Below are positions 7,889-16,285 of a stretch of 34,563 bases of DNA, piece after piece. Location of the stretch: the NCBI GenBank assembly GCA_018902915.1, contig JAHIPS010000083.1:1-34563 (forward strand). Direction: 5' to 3'. A program made the position numbers and the translations under genes. The DNA comes from Candidatus Omnitrophota bacterium (GTDB lineage: Bacteria > Omnitrophota > Gorgyraeia > Gorgyraeales > Gorgyraeaceae). The stretch's first letter is position 1. Every line of letters begins with the position of its first letter. Under the pieces are notes generated by a model. It did not search any database. It saw nothing but the letters and a program-made list of their open reading frames with translations, and had not been told where the DNA came from.

Positions 7889-8329
7889 ATGGCGGCAAAG
7901 ATACTAGTGATACACGGTCCCAATCTAAATCTGCTTGGCAAAAGAGAACCTGATATCTATGGAAATATTACAATTGACGAGATAAATAAAAAACTTAAGG
8001 CGCTCGCAAAGAAAAAAAATGTTACTTTGGACGTGTTTCAATCCAACCATGAGGGTGAAATCGTAGATAAGATAGGTAAGGCCAAGAACAAGTACAAGTC
8101 TCTGCTTATTAATCCGGCAGCATATACCCATACGAGCGTAGCAATACGCGATGCCATCATGGCCACAGGCATACCTACGATAGAGGTGCACCTCTCAAAT
8201 ATATACTCCCGAGAGGATTTCAGACATACATCTCTAGTCGCATCTGTAGCAAAGGGCCAGATATCAGGTTTTGGAATAGATAGTTATATTTATGGCCTTG
8301 AGGCAGCGATTAAACTCGCCAAAACATGA
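7889..8329 (+). CDS. aroQ: Type II 3-dehydroquinate dehydratase
   Basis: 146 residues. Of two adjacent ATGs (7886, 7889) I prefer 7889, five bases after AAGGAGG (7877-7883). It catalyses 3-dehydroquinate to 3-dehydroshikimate in the shikimate pathway as a dodecamer. Visible motifs: [19 protein letters not shown] with the catalytic Tyr, [27 protein letters not shown], and [17 protein letters not shown] with the catalytic His. Length matches the family. It begins a five-gene run, aroQ-M24 peptidase-efp-accB-accC, seen in this order in many bacteria. aroB lies 17 kb downstream. Confidence 0.96.
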   Translation: MAAKILVIHGPNLNLLGKREPDIYGNITIDEINKKLKALAKKKNVTLDVFQSNHEGEIVDKIGKAKNKYKSLLINPAAYTHTSVAIRDAIMATGIPTIEVHLSNIYSREDFRHTSLVASVAKGQISGFGIDSYIYGLEAAIKLAKT

Positions 8330-9390
8330 ATTACTTCAATAGAACACGTAGGCTGATAGGGGCTCTGAAAGCAAAGAAAGTAGATGCCCTGCTTGTAAGA
8401 AAAAAACAAAATATCGCTTACCTCACAGGGACAAAAGGCGAGGACGCGCTGCTTTTTGTCTCAAAAGGCGGGAATTTCCTCGTCACTGACTCGAGATACA
8501 GGGAAGAATACGCAAGGTCGCCTAAAAACTACCAGCTCATAATAACTAAAGATAAAAATATATACAGTCTTATCGACGAGGCCTGCAGGAAGACCCACTC
8601 GAGGCGTATAGGATTTGAATCAAACAGCATTTCGCATGCGGGCTACACTGCCTTAAAAAAGAAATTGAAAAACAAAAAGCTCGTACCCATAAGCCGTGTC
8701 GTGGAAGACCTCCGCATGATTAAAGATAGCGAGGAGGTCAGGCGTATCAAAAAGGCTTGTAAAGACGGCTCTAGCATAATGGATTATGCGATCAAATGCG
8801 TGAAGCCAGGCCTTACTGAAAAACAGGTGAAATCCAGGATAGAGGAGCGCGTTATGAAAAAGGGTATGAAGACCGCGGATTTCGATATAATAGTCGCTTC
8901 TGGTAGAAATGCGTCCATGCCTCACGCCTCCAGTTCGAATAAAAAGATCAAAGGCGGCGAAATGGTCGTAATAGATTTAGGTATAATGAATTACGGGTAT
9001 AATTCTGACTTGACAAGGACTGTTTTCTTAGGTAGAATTGACCGCAAGTCTTTGGCTATATACAACACTGTCAGAGAGGCGCAGACGCGGGCGATTGGAA
9101 AAATCAGGCCATGTATCCGATCCAGCTATATAGATAATATATCCAGGCAATATATAAAGAGTGAGGGGTTTGGAAAATACTTCATACACAGCCTTGGCCA
9201 CGGCCTGGGCATGGAAACGCATGAAAGACCAGGCATCTCCGCTAGCAGCAAAACGATCCTCCAGAAGAACATGGTCATAACAATAGAGCCTGGCATTTAT
9301 ATCCCTGGGTGGGGAGGCGTGAGGATAGAGGACGTGGTGCTGGTAACTAAAAACGGCCGCGAGATATTGACAAGATGCAGATATCGCTAA
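8326..9390 (+). CDS. M24 family Xaa-Pro aminopeptidase/dipeptidase
   Basis: 354 residues with an ATGA overlap with aroQ. Residues 1-125 form the creatinase-like N-terminal domain; residues 135-354 are the pita-bread catalytic domain. All five dinuclear-metal ligands are present: D217 (VIDLG), D228 (NSDLTR), H292 (SLGHGLG), E321 (TIEPG) and E335 (RIED). It probably removes N-terminal residues ahead of proline in the cytoplasm. The position directly upstream of efp is common and has led to frequent co-annotation with EF-P. The last 16 bases overlap efp. Confidence 0.93.
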   Translation: MNYFNRTRRLIGALKAKKVDALLVRKKQNIAYLTGTKGEDALLFVSKGGNFLVTDSRYREEYARSPKNYQLIITKDKNIYSLIDEACRKTHSRRIGFESNSISHAGYTALKKKLKNKKLVPISRVVEDLRMIKDSEEVRRIKKACKDGSSIMDYAIKCVKPGLTEKQVKSRIEERVMKKGMKTADFDIIVASGRNASMPHASSSNKKIKGGEMVVIDLGIMNYGYNSDLTRTVFLGRIDRKSLAIYNTVREAQTRAIGKIRPCIRSSYIDNISRQYIKSEGFGKYFIHSLGHGLGMETHERPGISASSKTILQKNMVITIEPGIYIPGWGGVRIEDVVLVTKNGREILTRCRYR

Positions 9391-9935
9391 ATCAAATAAA
9401 AAACGGCCTGAGCATAGAATTAAATAGCGAGATCTACTTTGTCGTGGACTCTAAACATGTGAAACCCGGCAAGGGCGGCGCGTTTATGCGCGTCAAATTA
9501 AGAAACATCCGGCTCGGGACCGTAGTGGATAAGACCTTCAGACCCAACGAAAAGTTTGAAGTCGCCTACATAGAAAAGAAAAAAATCCAATTCATGTACC
9601 ACTCCAAGGATATCTATGAATTCATGGACCAGGAGACATATGAACACGTAAGTCTGCACAAGGATCAGCTCGGCGACGTCGTCAATTATTTGAAAGAAAA
9701 TTTAGAGGTCGCGGCCCTTACATATAAAAACAAGATCCTGTCTTTGGAACCGCCTATCTTTATTGATATGGGAATAGTTTCTACTGAACCCGGGATAAGA
9801 GGGGATACCTCAAGGGCAGGGACAAAACCTGCGAAAACCGAAACAGGCATGACCATCCTGGTGCCGCTTTTCGTAAACGAAGGCGATGTTATACGAGTCG
9901 ATACCAGGACGAAGGAATACGTGAGTCGCGCCTAA
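9375..9935 (+). CDS. efp: Translation elongation factor P
   Basis: 186 residues, the usual length, with three beta-barrel domains. EF-P binds between the P and E sites and relieves stalling at polyproline. The domain I loop reads HVKPGKGGAF, with Lys33 at the tip where other bacteria modify Lys or Arg. The PGKG context with Lys suggests either beta-lysylation (EpmA/EpmB type), another lysine modification, or none; no modification gene is seen nearby. The C-terminal signature GDTSRAGTKPAKTETG is intact. The ATG lies inside the upstream peptidase gene (16-base overlap), so translation is coupled. Confidence 0.96.
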   Translation: MQISLNQIKNGLSIELNSEIYFVVDSKHVKPGKGGAFMRVKLRNIRLGTVVDKTFRPNEKFEVAYIEKKKIQFMYHSKDIYEFMDQETYEHVSLHKDQLGDVVNYLKENLEVAALTYKNKILSLEPPIFIDMGIVSTEPGIRGDTSRAGTKPAKTETGMTILVPLFVNEGDVIRVDTRTKEYVSRA

Positions 9936-9950
9936 GCGAGGGGTAAGGTT

Positions 9951-10397
9951 ATGAATCTAAAAGAGATCAAGGAACTTATCAATCTGATGAACGAGAACGA
10001 CCTTAATGAACTCGAGATCGAACGCGAGGGCGGAAAGATAAGGATCAAGAAGTCCGCCTTCGGCCAATTCGAGGCCACTAGCGAAGAAGGACCTGGCCAG
10101 AGGATTGTGCAGACAATAAGGCCAGCTGAAAAAAAGGCAGAGGCGGACGGGAAAAACCTCGTGGCAATAAAGGCTCCCATGGTAGGCACATTTTACAGGG
10201 CAGCCTCGTCGGACACGAAACCATACGCGGAGATCGGCAAGGTCGTGGACGCGGGTCAGGTGGTCTGCATAATCGAGGCCATGAAGCTCATGAACGAGAT
10301 AAAATCAGAGGTAAAAGGAAAGGTCGTAGAGGTGCTTGTCGAAAACGCGAACTCTGTTGAATACGGGCAAGCGCTTTTTATGGTAGAGACGGCATAG
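9951..10397 (+). CDS. accB: Acetyl-CoA carboxylase biotin carboxyl carrier protein
   Basis: 148 residues. An N-terminal region of about 35 residues (LKEIKELINLMNENDLNELE) is followed by a charged/Ala-Pro linker and the biotinyl domain (70-148). The biotin-accepting Lys is K112 in IIEAMKLMNEI. It carries carboxybiotin between AccC and the carboxyltransferase in the first step of fatty acid synthesis. It starts 15 bases after efp and ends nine bases before accC. The carboxyltransferase genes accA and accD are not in this window. Confidence 0.96.
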   Translation: MNLKEIKELINLMNENDLNELEIEREGGKIRIKKSAFGQFEATSEEGPGQRIVQTIRPAEKKAEADGKNLVAIKAPMVGTFYRAASSDTKPYAEIGKVVDAGQVVCIIEAMKLMNEIKSEVKGKVVEVLVENANSVEYGQALFMVETA

Positions 10398-10406
10398 GCC
10401 AAATAT

Positions 10407-11753
10407 ATGTTCTCTAAAATACTGATAGCAAATCGCGGAGAAATAGCAGTAAGGATAATACGGGCGTGCAAGGAAATGGACATCAGGACAGTGGCCGTGT
10501 ATTCAGAAGCTGACGTGGAGTCTTTACACACGCGAATAGCAGACGAGGCAGTGTGCATAGGTTCTGCCGCACCTTCTGAAAGCTACCTTAATATCCCTGC
10601 CATAATAAGCGCCGCAGAAATAACCGACGTGGACGCGATACACCCGGGTTACGGCTTTTTAGCGGAAAACGCGCATTTCGCGGAGATATGCGAGTCTTGC
10701 GACATTGCCTTTATAGGGCCTTCGCCGCAAAACATGAGGCTTCTCGGCGACAAGATGACAGCCCGCCACACCATGCAAAAAGTAGGCATCCCTGTCATAC
10801 CCGGCAGCAAGGCAATTGTAAAAACAAAAGAAGACGCGGTAAAGATAGCGAAAAAATTACAATACCCTGTAATAATCAAGGCATCGGCAGGCGGCGGCGG
10901 CAGGGGTATGAGGGTATGCCATAATGACGTGCGGCTCATAAGCTCGCTCATAACCGCTCAGCAGGAGGCAGAAGCATCTTTCGGAAATCCAGATGTGTAT
11001 CTTGAAAAATATATAGAAAGGCCGAGGCATATAGAGGTCCAGATTTTAGCGGATAAGCGCGGCCATATCATACATCTTGGCGAAAGAGACTGCACTATTC
11101 AAAGGCGGCATCAAAAACTGGTAGAGGAATCGCCGTCGCCAGCCATTAATTCAAAGCTGCGCAAAAAAGTGGGCGAGATGGCTATCAAGGCAGCCAAGGC
11201 CTGCAATTACACAAACGCCGGCACTGTGGAATTTTTGCTTGATAGGTATGAAAACTTTTATTTTCTGGAGGTAAACACGAGGATCCAGGTCGAGCATCCT
11301 GTAACAGAAATGGTGACAGGCGTGGACCTGGTGAAGGAGCAGATAAAGCTCGCCGCGGGCATAAAACTTTCCTATAAACAGGATGATATCGAGATAAAAG
11401 GCTCTTCCATTGAATGCAGGATAAACGCGGAGGATAGCGAAAATGGATTTCTGCCCTGCCCTGGAAAGATAGAGATGTTTTTGCCTCCAGGCGGCGGAGG
11501 AGTAAGGGTTGACTCGCACGCATATCCCGGCTACACAATGCCGCCTTATTATGACTCGATGATAGCCAAGCTAATCGTCCACGGAAACAACAGGCAGGAG
11601 GCAATAAGGATAATGAAAAGGGCGCTGGATGAGTTTGTCGTATCTCCGATAAAGACGACCCTACCTTTTCACAGGCACGTAATGAGCGATACGCTTTTCA
11701 GGCGCGGCGACTTCGCGACTGACTATGTTGAAAAACTAAATCTATCTACTTGA
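10407..11753 (+). CDS. accC: Acetyl-CoA carboxylase biotin carboxylase subunit
   Basis: 448 residues, full length. The N-terminal preATP-grasp domain begins [20 protein letters not shown]. The ATP-grasp domain has the glycine-rich lid [13 protein letters not shown], the catalytic-site stretch [14 protein letters not shown] and, in the C-terminal domain, the conserved [18 protein letters not shown]. It carboxylates biotin on AccB with ATP and bicarbonate. It is the last gene of the aroQ-efp-accBC run; its stop is followed within two bases by a large palindromic repeat that probably closes the operon. Confidence 0.96.
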   Translation: MFSKILIANRGEIAVRIIRACKEMDIRTVAVYSEADVESLHTRIADEAVCIGSAAPSESYLNIPAIISAAEITDVDAIHPGYGFLAENAHFAEICESCDIAFIGPSPQNMRLLGDKMTARHTMQKVGIPVIPGSKAIVKTKEDAVKIAKKLQYPVIIKASAGGGGRGMRVCHNDVRLISSLITAQQEAEASFGNPDVYLEKYIERPRHIEVQILADKRGHIIHLGERDCTIQRRHQKLVEESPSPAINSKLRKKVGEMAIKAAKACNYTNAGTVEFLLDRYENFYFLEVNTRIQVEHPVTEMVTGVDLVKEQIKLAAGIKLSYKQDDIEIKGSSIECRINAEDSENGFLPCPGKIEMFLPPGGGGVRVDSHAYPGYTMPPYYDSMIAKLIVHGNNRQEAIRIMKRALDEFVVSPIKTTLPFHRHVMSDTLFRRGDFATDYVEKLNLST

Positions 11754-11754
11754 A

Positions 11755-11812
11755 CCAAAGTCCAAGGCTAAGCCTTGAACAGGCCTGTCCAAGGCTTAGC
11801 CTTGGACTTTGG
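11755..11812. repeat. Long hairpin, AAGGCTTAGCCTT family, copy 2 (23-bp perfect arms)
   Basis: The left arm 11755-11777 and right arm 11790-11812 are exact reverse complements. Each arm contains its own inner palindrome (CCAAGGCTAAGCCTTG), and the 12-nt loop is itself palindromic (ACAGGCCTGT). The arrangement repeats the paired palindromes at 7820-7875. It starts right after the accC stop and ends nine bases before the GGAGGTGG ribosome-binding site of the next gene. It could terminate transcription, but the lack of a T-run and the presence of another copy favour a dispersed repeat. Confidence 0.8.
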
Positions 11813-11833
11813 CCGGGATCGGAGGTGGCTGGT

Positions 11834-12463
11834 ATGAGAATTTTTAATATAATAGCCATATTCATATACACGCTGATTTTTTCTATAATCGGGGCTGTCC
11901 TAATAGCGCTTTCGCTTCGCGCGGCGTCCTTTGATTCGACATTGCAGATGATAAACTATGCGGCTCATACGAGTAATATAAAAATGTGGCTGGCGCTTAC
12001 AGGATTTCTGCTGATATTTATAAACATATCCATTGCGCAGCTTTCCATAGGAAAACTGCGCAAGCAAAGGACTATTGCGTTTGAGAATCCGCAGGGAGAA
12101 GTGACCCTGGCCCTGTCAGCGATCGAGGACTACATAATAAAACTGGCAAGCAAGATGCCAGAGATAAGAGATATCAAATCAAAGATACAGGTCACTAAAG
12201 CCGGGATTGAAATCATAGCGAAGGTCGCTCTTTATTCAGAGGTAAATATCCCTGAAGTCACTGAAAAGATACAGAGCGCGATACACATACGGCTGCAGGA
12301 GATGCTGGGCATAGAGGAAAAAGTCACTATAAAGATCAACGTGACAAAGATAGTGCAGAAAGACAAGCGGGCAGAGAAAAAACGACTGAAAGAAGCCCCG
12401 AGCGAAGTCGAGGGGCAGGCAAAACAAGGCGGTTTCAAAGGCGAAATCGAGTACGGGAGGTAA
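11834..12463 (+). CDS. AmaP-like alkaline shock response membrane anchor protein
   Basis: 209 residues from ATG 11834, chosen because a GGAGGTGG lies about five bases before it and because the longer in-frame extension would be encoded by the palindromic repeat. Two transmembrane helices (about 4-30 and 52-75) surround a short loop. A cytoplasmic Asp23/Gls24-like domain follows (about 90-185: QGEVTLALSAIEDYIIKLAS ... VTKAGIEIIAKVALY). This is the AmaP architecture: a membrane anchor for Asp23-type envelope stress proteins. The basic C-terminal tail contains EAPSEVEGQ, encoded by a palindromic repeat inserted in frame. It is followed by pfp after one base. Confidence 0.75.
   Translation: MRIFNIIAIFIYTLIFSIIGAVLIALSLRAASFDSTLQMINYAAHTSNIKMWLALTGFLLIFINISIAQLSIGKLRKQRTIAFENPQGEVTLALSAIEDYIIKLASKMPEIRDIKSKIQVTKAGIEIIAKVALYSEVNIPEVTEKIQSAIHIRLQEMLGIEEKVTIKINVTKIVQKDKRAEKKRLKEAPSEVEGQAKQGGFKGEIEYGR
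12395..12416. repeat. Palindromic GAGCGAAGTCGAGG-type element inside amaP
   Basis: GCCCC-GAGCGAAGTCGA-GGGGC, an imperfect palindrome with 5-bp outer arms. It has the common CCnnGAGCGAAGTCGAnGG form of a dispersed repeat and is translated in frame as APSEVEG within the disordered basic tail of the AmaP-like protein. A related TTCGAC/GTCGAAG element sits at 14961-15001. Confidence 0.65.
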
Positions 12464-12464
12464 C

Positions 12465-13496
12465 GTGGCAAAAAAGGTCGGTGCATTAACGGGTGGCGGT
12501 GATTGCCCTGGTCTGAATTCAGTAATAAGGGCTGTTGTGCGGTACGCGCTTAAAGAGGGCTACGAGGTTGTCGGGATAAAAAACGGCTGGAAGGGGCTTA
12601 TCGAATGCGCCACGATGGGTTTAAACCTCGAGTCTGTGTCAGGGATCCTGCCAAAAGGCGGGACTATTCTCGGGACCTCCAGGACAAATCCTTACAAAAA
12701 AGAAGGCGACGTGGAAAAGGTAAAGAAAAATTTTAAGAAATTGGGGCTGGACGCGCTGATAGTCATTGGCGGAGAAGATACACTCGGCGTGGCATCAAAG
12801 CTCTACAAGGAAGGCCTGAATGTTGTTGGCGCGCCAAAGACCATTGACAATGATCTGTCATGCACTGATGTTACTTTTGGATTTGATACAGCTATAAATA
12901 TCGCGACTGAAGCAATCGATAGACTTCACACTACTGCAGAATCGCATCACAGGATCATGGTCGTCGAGGTAATGGGAAGACATGCTGGCTGGATCGCCAT
13001 AGAATCCGGCATAGCAGGCGGCGCAGATATCATTTTAATACCAGAGATCCCGATTGACATAAACGAGGTGTGCGAGCTTTTAAAGAAACGGCACTCGAGA
13101 GGAAAAAGCTTTAGCATTATCGTGGTTGCAGAAGGCGCAAAGTTTAAAGAAGGTGATCTGGTTAAACAAGAAGAAAAATTAGACGCGTTTGGCCACATCA
13201 GACTGGGTGGCATAGGTCATGCGCTTGGAGACATCATAGAGAAGAAGACTGGATTTGAAACAAGGGTAACAGTGCTTGGCTACTTACAAAGGGGAGGCAC
13301 GCCAACTGCCTTTGACAGGGTGCTCGGGACGCGGTTCGGCATAAAGGCAATGGAGCTCGTGCTTAAGAAGGATTATGGAAAAATGGCTGCCCTGCAGGGC
13401 AATGAGGTAAAGGCAGTGCCTTTGGAAGATGCTGTTAAAGAACTTAAGACCGTTGACATGGAACTCTACAACATAGCCAAAATATTCTTTGGCTAA
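12465..13496 (+). CDS. 6-phosphofructokinase, probably pyrophosphate-dependent
   Basis: 343 residues, GTG start with a GGGAGG ribosome-binding site. It phosphorylates fructose 6-phosphate in glycolysis. The phosphate-donor site reads GGEDT (102-106), with Asp105 where ATP enzymes have Gly, and PKTIDND (124-130), with Lys125 where typical ATP enzymes have Gly. These two residues mark PPi-dependent enzymes, which are reversible. TIDND carries the catalytic Asp; MGRHAGWIA and the fructose-6-phosphate-site region around YLQRGGTPTAFDR are present. The single ~340-residue length fits the short PFK group. It is directly downstream of the amaP-like gene and nine bases upstream of gmhA. Confidence 0.9.
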   Translation: MAKKVGALTGGGDCPGLNSVIRAVVRYALKEGYEVVGIKNGWKGLIECATMGLNLESVSGILPKGGTILGTSRTNPYKKEGDVEKVKKNFKKLGLDALIVIGGEDTLGVASKLYKEGLNVVGAPKTIDNDLSCTDVTFGFDTAINIATEAIDRLHTTAESHHRIMVVEVMGRHAGWIAIESGIAGGADIILIPEIPIDINEVCELLKKRHSRGKSFSIIVVAEGAKFKEGDLVKQEEKLDAFGHIRLGGIGHALGDIIEKKTGFETRVTVLGYLQRGGTPTAFDRVLGTRFGIKAMELVLKKDYGKMAALQGNEVKAVPLEDAVKELKTVDMELYNIAKIFFG

Positions 13497-13505
13497 CCCC
13501 TTATT

Positions 13506-14069
13506 ATGCGAAAAAAAATAGAGCGATTGATTAAAGAAGATATCTCGGTAAAAAACGCGCTTGCTAAAACACAGCTCGGCGCCATTGAAACACTTGCGAA
13601 GATGATGCTCTCCACCATAAAATCCGGAAACAAGATTCTTCTTTTCGGAAATGGCGGCAGCGCCTCTGACAGCATCCATATAGCAGCGGAGCTCGTGGGT
13701 AGATTCCGCAAAGAAAGAAAGGCGATCCCGGCCATTGCCCTTGCGTCTAATGTATCCATACTAACCGCTATTAGCAACGATTACAGCTTTGAGCGCATAT
13801 TTGAAAGACAGATAGAGGCGCTGGGAAAAAAAGGCGACATGGCCATTGGCATATCAACAAGCGGTAAATCAAAGAACGTGATACTGGGAATACAAAAGGC
13901 CTCTAAAATGAAACTGAAAACAGCAGTATTGATTGGTAAACGCAAAACCAGACTCTCGCAAATAGCCGATGTATCTATAAACGTGCCATCAAATAGCACA
14001 CCACGTATACAAGAATCCCACATTATAGTAGGACACATTGTCTGCGAAATCATAGAAGATGCATTGTAA
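13506..14069 (+). CDS. gmhA: D-sedoheptulose-7-phosphate isomerase (SIS domain)
   Basis: 187 residues, one SIS domain. It converts sedoheptulose 7-phosphate to D-glycero-D-manno-heptose 7-phosphate, the first step to ADP-heptose for LPS core. Motifs: LLFGNGGSASDSIHIAAEL (phosphate-binding SIS loop), GISTSGKSKN, and a C-terminal His in QESHIIVGHIVCEIIED. No clear ribosome-binding site precedes the ATG, which lies nine bases after pfp, so coupling to the upstream gene is likely. The next gene, an hldE-type adenylyltransferase, overlaps its 3' end by 11 bases and acts in the same pathway. Confidence 0.92.
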   Translation: MRKKIERLIKEDISVKNALAKTQLGAIETLAKMMLSTIKSGNKILLFGNGGSASDSIHIAAELVGRFRKERKAIPAIALASNVSILTAISNDYSFERIFERQIEALGKKGDMAIGISTSGKSKNVILGIQKASKMKLKTAVLIGKRKTRLSQIADVSINVPSNSTPRIQESHIIVGHIVCEIIEDAL

Positions 14070-14538
14070 CAAATTAAAAAACCTGCCTGAACTGAAAAAG
14101 GCCCTGACGAAAATCAAGGCCAAAAATGCAACCGTTGTATTCACGAATGGCTGCTTTGATCTCGTTCATGCGGGCCATATAAATTATTTGCAAAAGGCAA
14201 AGTCGTTGGGTGATATTCTGGTTGTGGGCCTTAACAGTGACGGATCTGTCCGCAAATTAAAAGGTAAGAAAAGGCCGTTTGTCGCGCAAAAAAACAGGGC
14301 AATGGTGCTTTCGGCATTGGCTTGCGTAGATTTTATCGTCATATTTAACTCCCTGACGCCCCTTGATCTAATAAAAGCAATAAAACCCGGAGTCCTTGTA
14401 AAAGGCGGGGATTGGAAAACAAAAGATATTGTAGGTAGCAGGTTTGTTCGATCTTATGGCGGTAGCGCAAAAAGCCTGCCTTACGTAAAGGGATTTTCAA
14501 CAAGCAAGCTAATCCGCAAAATAAAATCCTTAAGTTAG
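14059..14538 (+). CDS. D-glycero-beta-D-manno-heptose 1-phosphate adenylyltransferase (RfaE2/HldE C-terminal type)
   Basis: 159 residues, a stand-alone nucleotidyltransferase domain. VVFTNGCFDLVHAGHINYLQ holds the HxGH motif, followed by LGDILVVGLNSDGSVRKLKG and the C-terminal GFSTSKLIRKI (ISSTxxI-type). It transfers AMP to heptose 1-phosphate to give ADP-heptose. The kinase half found in fused HldE is absent, so a separate HldA-type kinase and a GmhB phosphatase must be encoded elsewhere; the pfkB-like gene at 16282 is not an obvious HldA. It overlaps gmhA by 11 bases. Confidence 0.92.
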   Translation: MHCNKLKNLPELKKALTKIKAKNATVVFTNGCFDLVHAGHINYLQKAKSLGDILVVGLNSDGSVRKLKGKKRPFVAQKNRAMVLSALACVDFIVIFNSLTPLDLIKAIKPGVLVKGGDWKTKDIVGSRFVRSYGGSAKSLPYVKGFSTSKLIRKIKSLS

Positions 14539-14545
14539 GGGAGAG

Positions 14546-14989
14546 ATGGGACGAGATCTTCTGCAGATTATAGATGCGAATTTGAACAGGCTGCGCGAAG
14601 GCTTGAGGGTATGCGAGGACATCGCGAGGTTTAGCGCGGGTGAGAAAGACATTGCCAGGTCACTGAAAACACTGAGGCACGGCGCGACCAATGCTATTCT
14701 TCTTTCAAAAAAGATACCTCTTGGAAAACTGGTGCAAACAAGGGATACCAAAAACGACCGGCTCAAATTTATTGATTTTGAAAAAGGCAAAAATGTCAGC
14801 ATGACTGATATATTCATGTCCAATATCGAGCGGGCAAAAGAATCTCTACGGGTGCTGGAGGAATGCTGCAAGCTCGTAGACGCGGAGACGAGCCGTAAGT
14901 ACAGGAGGCTAAGGTTTAACGCGTACGACATTGAAAAAAAATCCATTAAAAAAATAAACCCTTCGACAAAAGCTCAGGGTTTATGCTGA
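14546..14989 (+). CDS. ThiD2-like protein (domain found N-terminal to ThiE in cyanobacteria)
   Basis: 147 residues, helical. It contains IIDANLNRLREGLRVCEDIARF, then SLKTLRHG and NIERAKESLRVLEECCKL. This is the small domain fused to the N-terminus of thiamin-phosphate synthase in some bacteria, which has been proposed as an alternative hydroxymethylpyrimidine-phosphate kinase (ThiD2). Its place four bases before thiC, which makes HMP-phosphate, supports a thiamin role. The last eight residues (STKAQGLC) and the stop codon are encoded by a palindromic repeat, so the native C-terminus may have been replaced. A GGGGAGA ribosome-binding site precedes the ATG. Confidence 0.8.
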   Translation: MGRDLLQIIDANLNRLREGLRVCEDIARFSAGEKDIARSLKTLRHGATNAILLSKKIPLGKLVQTRDTKNDRLKFIDFEKGKNVSMTDIFMSNIERAKESLRVLEECCKLVDAETSRKYRRLRFNAYDIEKKSIKKINPSTKAQGLC

Positions 14990-15001
14990 GCTATGTCGAA
15001 G
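14961..15001. repeat. TTCGACA/AGCTCAG palindromic element bridging thiD2 and thiC
   Basis: CTTCGACA (14961) and AGCTCAG (14971) pair with CTGAGCT (14986) and TGTCGAAG (14994-15001), giving an imperfect hairpin with ~15 bp of stem. This is a widespread bacterial dispersed-repeat motif. It supplies the thiD2 stop codon and the first possible thiC start codon, so it was inserted exactly at the gene junction. Confidence 0.7.
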
Positions 15002-16285
15002 CATAAAATGACACAGATAGAATTTGCAAAATCGAATAAAATATCCCCTGAGATGCGCCAGGTCTTCAGGCACGAAGGCATCGCAATGGACCTGCTAAAA
15101 GAACGCATCAAGGAAGGCGCCATTGTCATTATCAAAAACAAAAAAAGAAAGGTAAAGCCCTGCGCGGTGGGCGAGGGGCTTCGCACAAAAATAAACGCGA
15201 ACCTTGGCTCGTCGCAGGATAAGATAGACGTTAATGAAGAAGCGAGCAAGGCGCGTACTGCTATAAAATACGGCGCAGACTCTGTAATGGACCTCTCAAC
15301 GGGCGGGGATATAAAAAAGCTGCGAAGGGCAATATTAAAGGCCTCGAGCGTCGTCGTGGGAACCGTACCTATATATCAGGCAGCGATAAAAGCGCAAAAA
15401 GAAAAAGGCCATATATCTCGGATGTCAAAAAAAGACATCCTGGAGGTCTTTGAGGAGCAGGCCTCGGATGGCGTGGATTTTTTTACAGTGCATTGCGGGG
15501 TAACGCAAGATACGGTCTCGCGTCTAAAGAAACAAAAAAGACTCATAAGCGTGGTTTCGAGAGGCGGCTCTTTTTTAGTGGAATGGATGGCATTAAATAA
15601 AAAAGAGAACCCGCTGTACGAATTTTTTGACGACATCCTCATGATCGCAAAAAAATATGACATAACCTTGAGTCTCGGGGACGGCATGCGACCTGGTTCG
15701 TTAGTAGACGCGACTGACAGGCCGCAGATCCAGGAGCTTATTGTCCTGGGCGAACTCGCTGAACGCGCAAGAAAAAATAACGTGCAGGTGATCATCGAAG
15801 GTCCTGGCCACATACCGATAGACCAGATAGAAGCAAATGTCCTTATACAAAAGAAGTTGTGCAGAAACGCGCCTTTTTATGTATTGGGTCCGCTCGTAAC
15901 AGATGTCGCGCCAGGTTACGACCATATAGTGGGCGCCATAGGCGGGGCAATGGCCGCGTTTTACGGCGCGGATTTTTTGTGTTACGTGACGCCGTCCGAG
16001 CATCTAAGGATACCTGATAAAAACGACATAAAAGAAGGGGTCATAGCCTCGAGGATAGCTGCCCACGCAGCCGATATAGCAAAGCGGGTCCCTGGCGCGC
16101 TGGACTGGGACAGAAAAATGTCAAGGTGCCGCTCTGTCAGGGACTGGAACGGGCAGATAAAAAATTCCATAGATCCCGAAAAATCAAGGCGCTACAGAAA
16201 ATCAACCATGCCTAAAGATAAAAATGTATGCACGATGTGCAGCAATTATTGCTCGATGAAAATAGCGGAGAAATATTTTAAATGA
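14993..16285 (+). CDS. thiC: Phosphomethylpyrimidine synthase
   Basis: 430 residues from ATG 14993; a second ATG at 15008 (MTQIEFAKSNKIS) is the more likely ancestral start, since the first five codons lie partly in a palindromic repeat. It rearranges aminoimidazole ribotide to HMP phosphate by radical SAM chemistry. Signature stretches: KYGADSVMDLSTGGD, VGTVPIYQA, FFTVHCGVT, SRGGSFLVEW, EGPGHIPIDQIEANV and GPLVTDVAPGYDHI. The C-terminal cluster motif is CTMCSNYC, the compact spacing rather than the CxxCxxxxC of E. coli ThiC. Length fits the short anaerobe/archaeal-type ThiC without the long N-terminal extension. No TPP riboswitch is visible upstream. Confidence 0.95.
   Translation: MSKHKMTQIEFAKSNKISPEMRQVFRHEGIAMDLLKERIKEGAIVIIKNKKRKVKPCAVGEGLRTKINANLGSSQDKIDVNEEASKARTAIKYGADSVMDLSTGGDIKKLRRAILKASSVVVGTVPIYQAAIKAQKEKGHISRMSKKDILEVFEEQASDGVDFFTVHCGVTQDTVSRLKKQKRLISVVSRGGSFLVEWMALNKKENPLYEFFDDILMIAKKYDITLSLGDGMRPGSLVDATDRPQIQELIVLGELAERARKNNVQVIIEGPGHIPIDQIEANVLIQKKLCRNAPFYVLGPLVTDVAPGYDHIVGAIGGAMAAFYGADFLCYVTPSEHLRIPDKNDIKEGVIASRIAAHAADIAKRVPGALDWDRKMSRCRSVRDWNGQIKNSIDPEKSRRYRKSTMPKDKNVCTMCSNYCSMKIAEKYFK

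Noticed and set aside
14059-14538. Truncated HldE missing its kinase domain
   Set aside because: Stand-alone adenylyltransferases of this length are common, and the start is coupled to gmhA; nothing suggests loss of a domain here.
14540-15010. TPP riboswitch upstream of thiC
   Set aside because: No space between the upstream gene and thiC, and the THI-box conserved stems are not visible; the structure there is a dispersed palindromic repeat.
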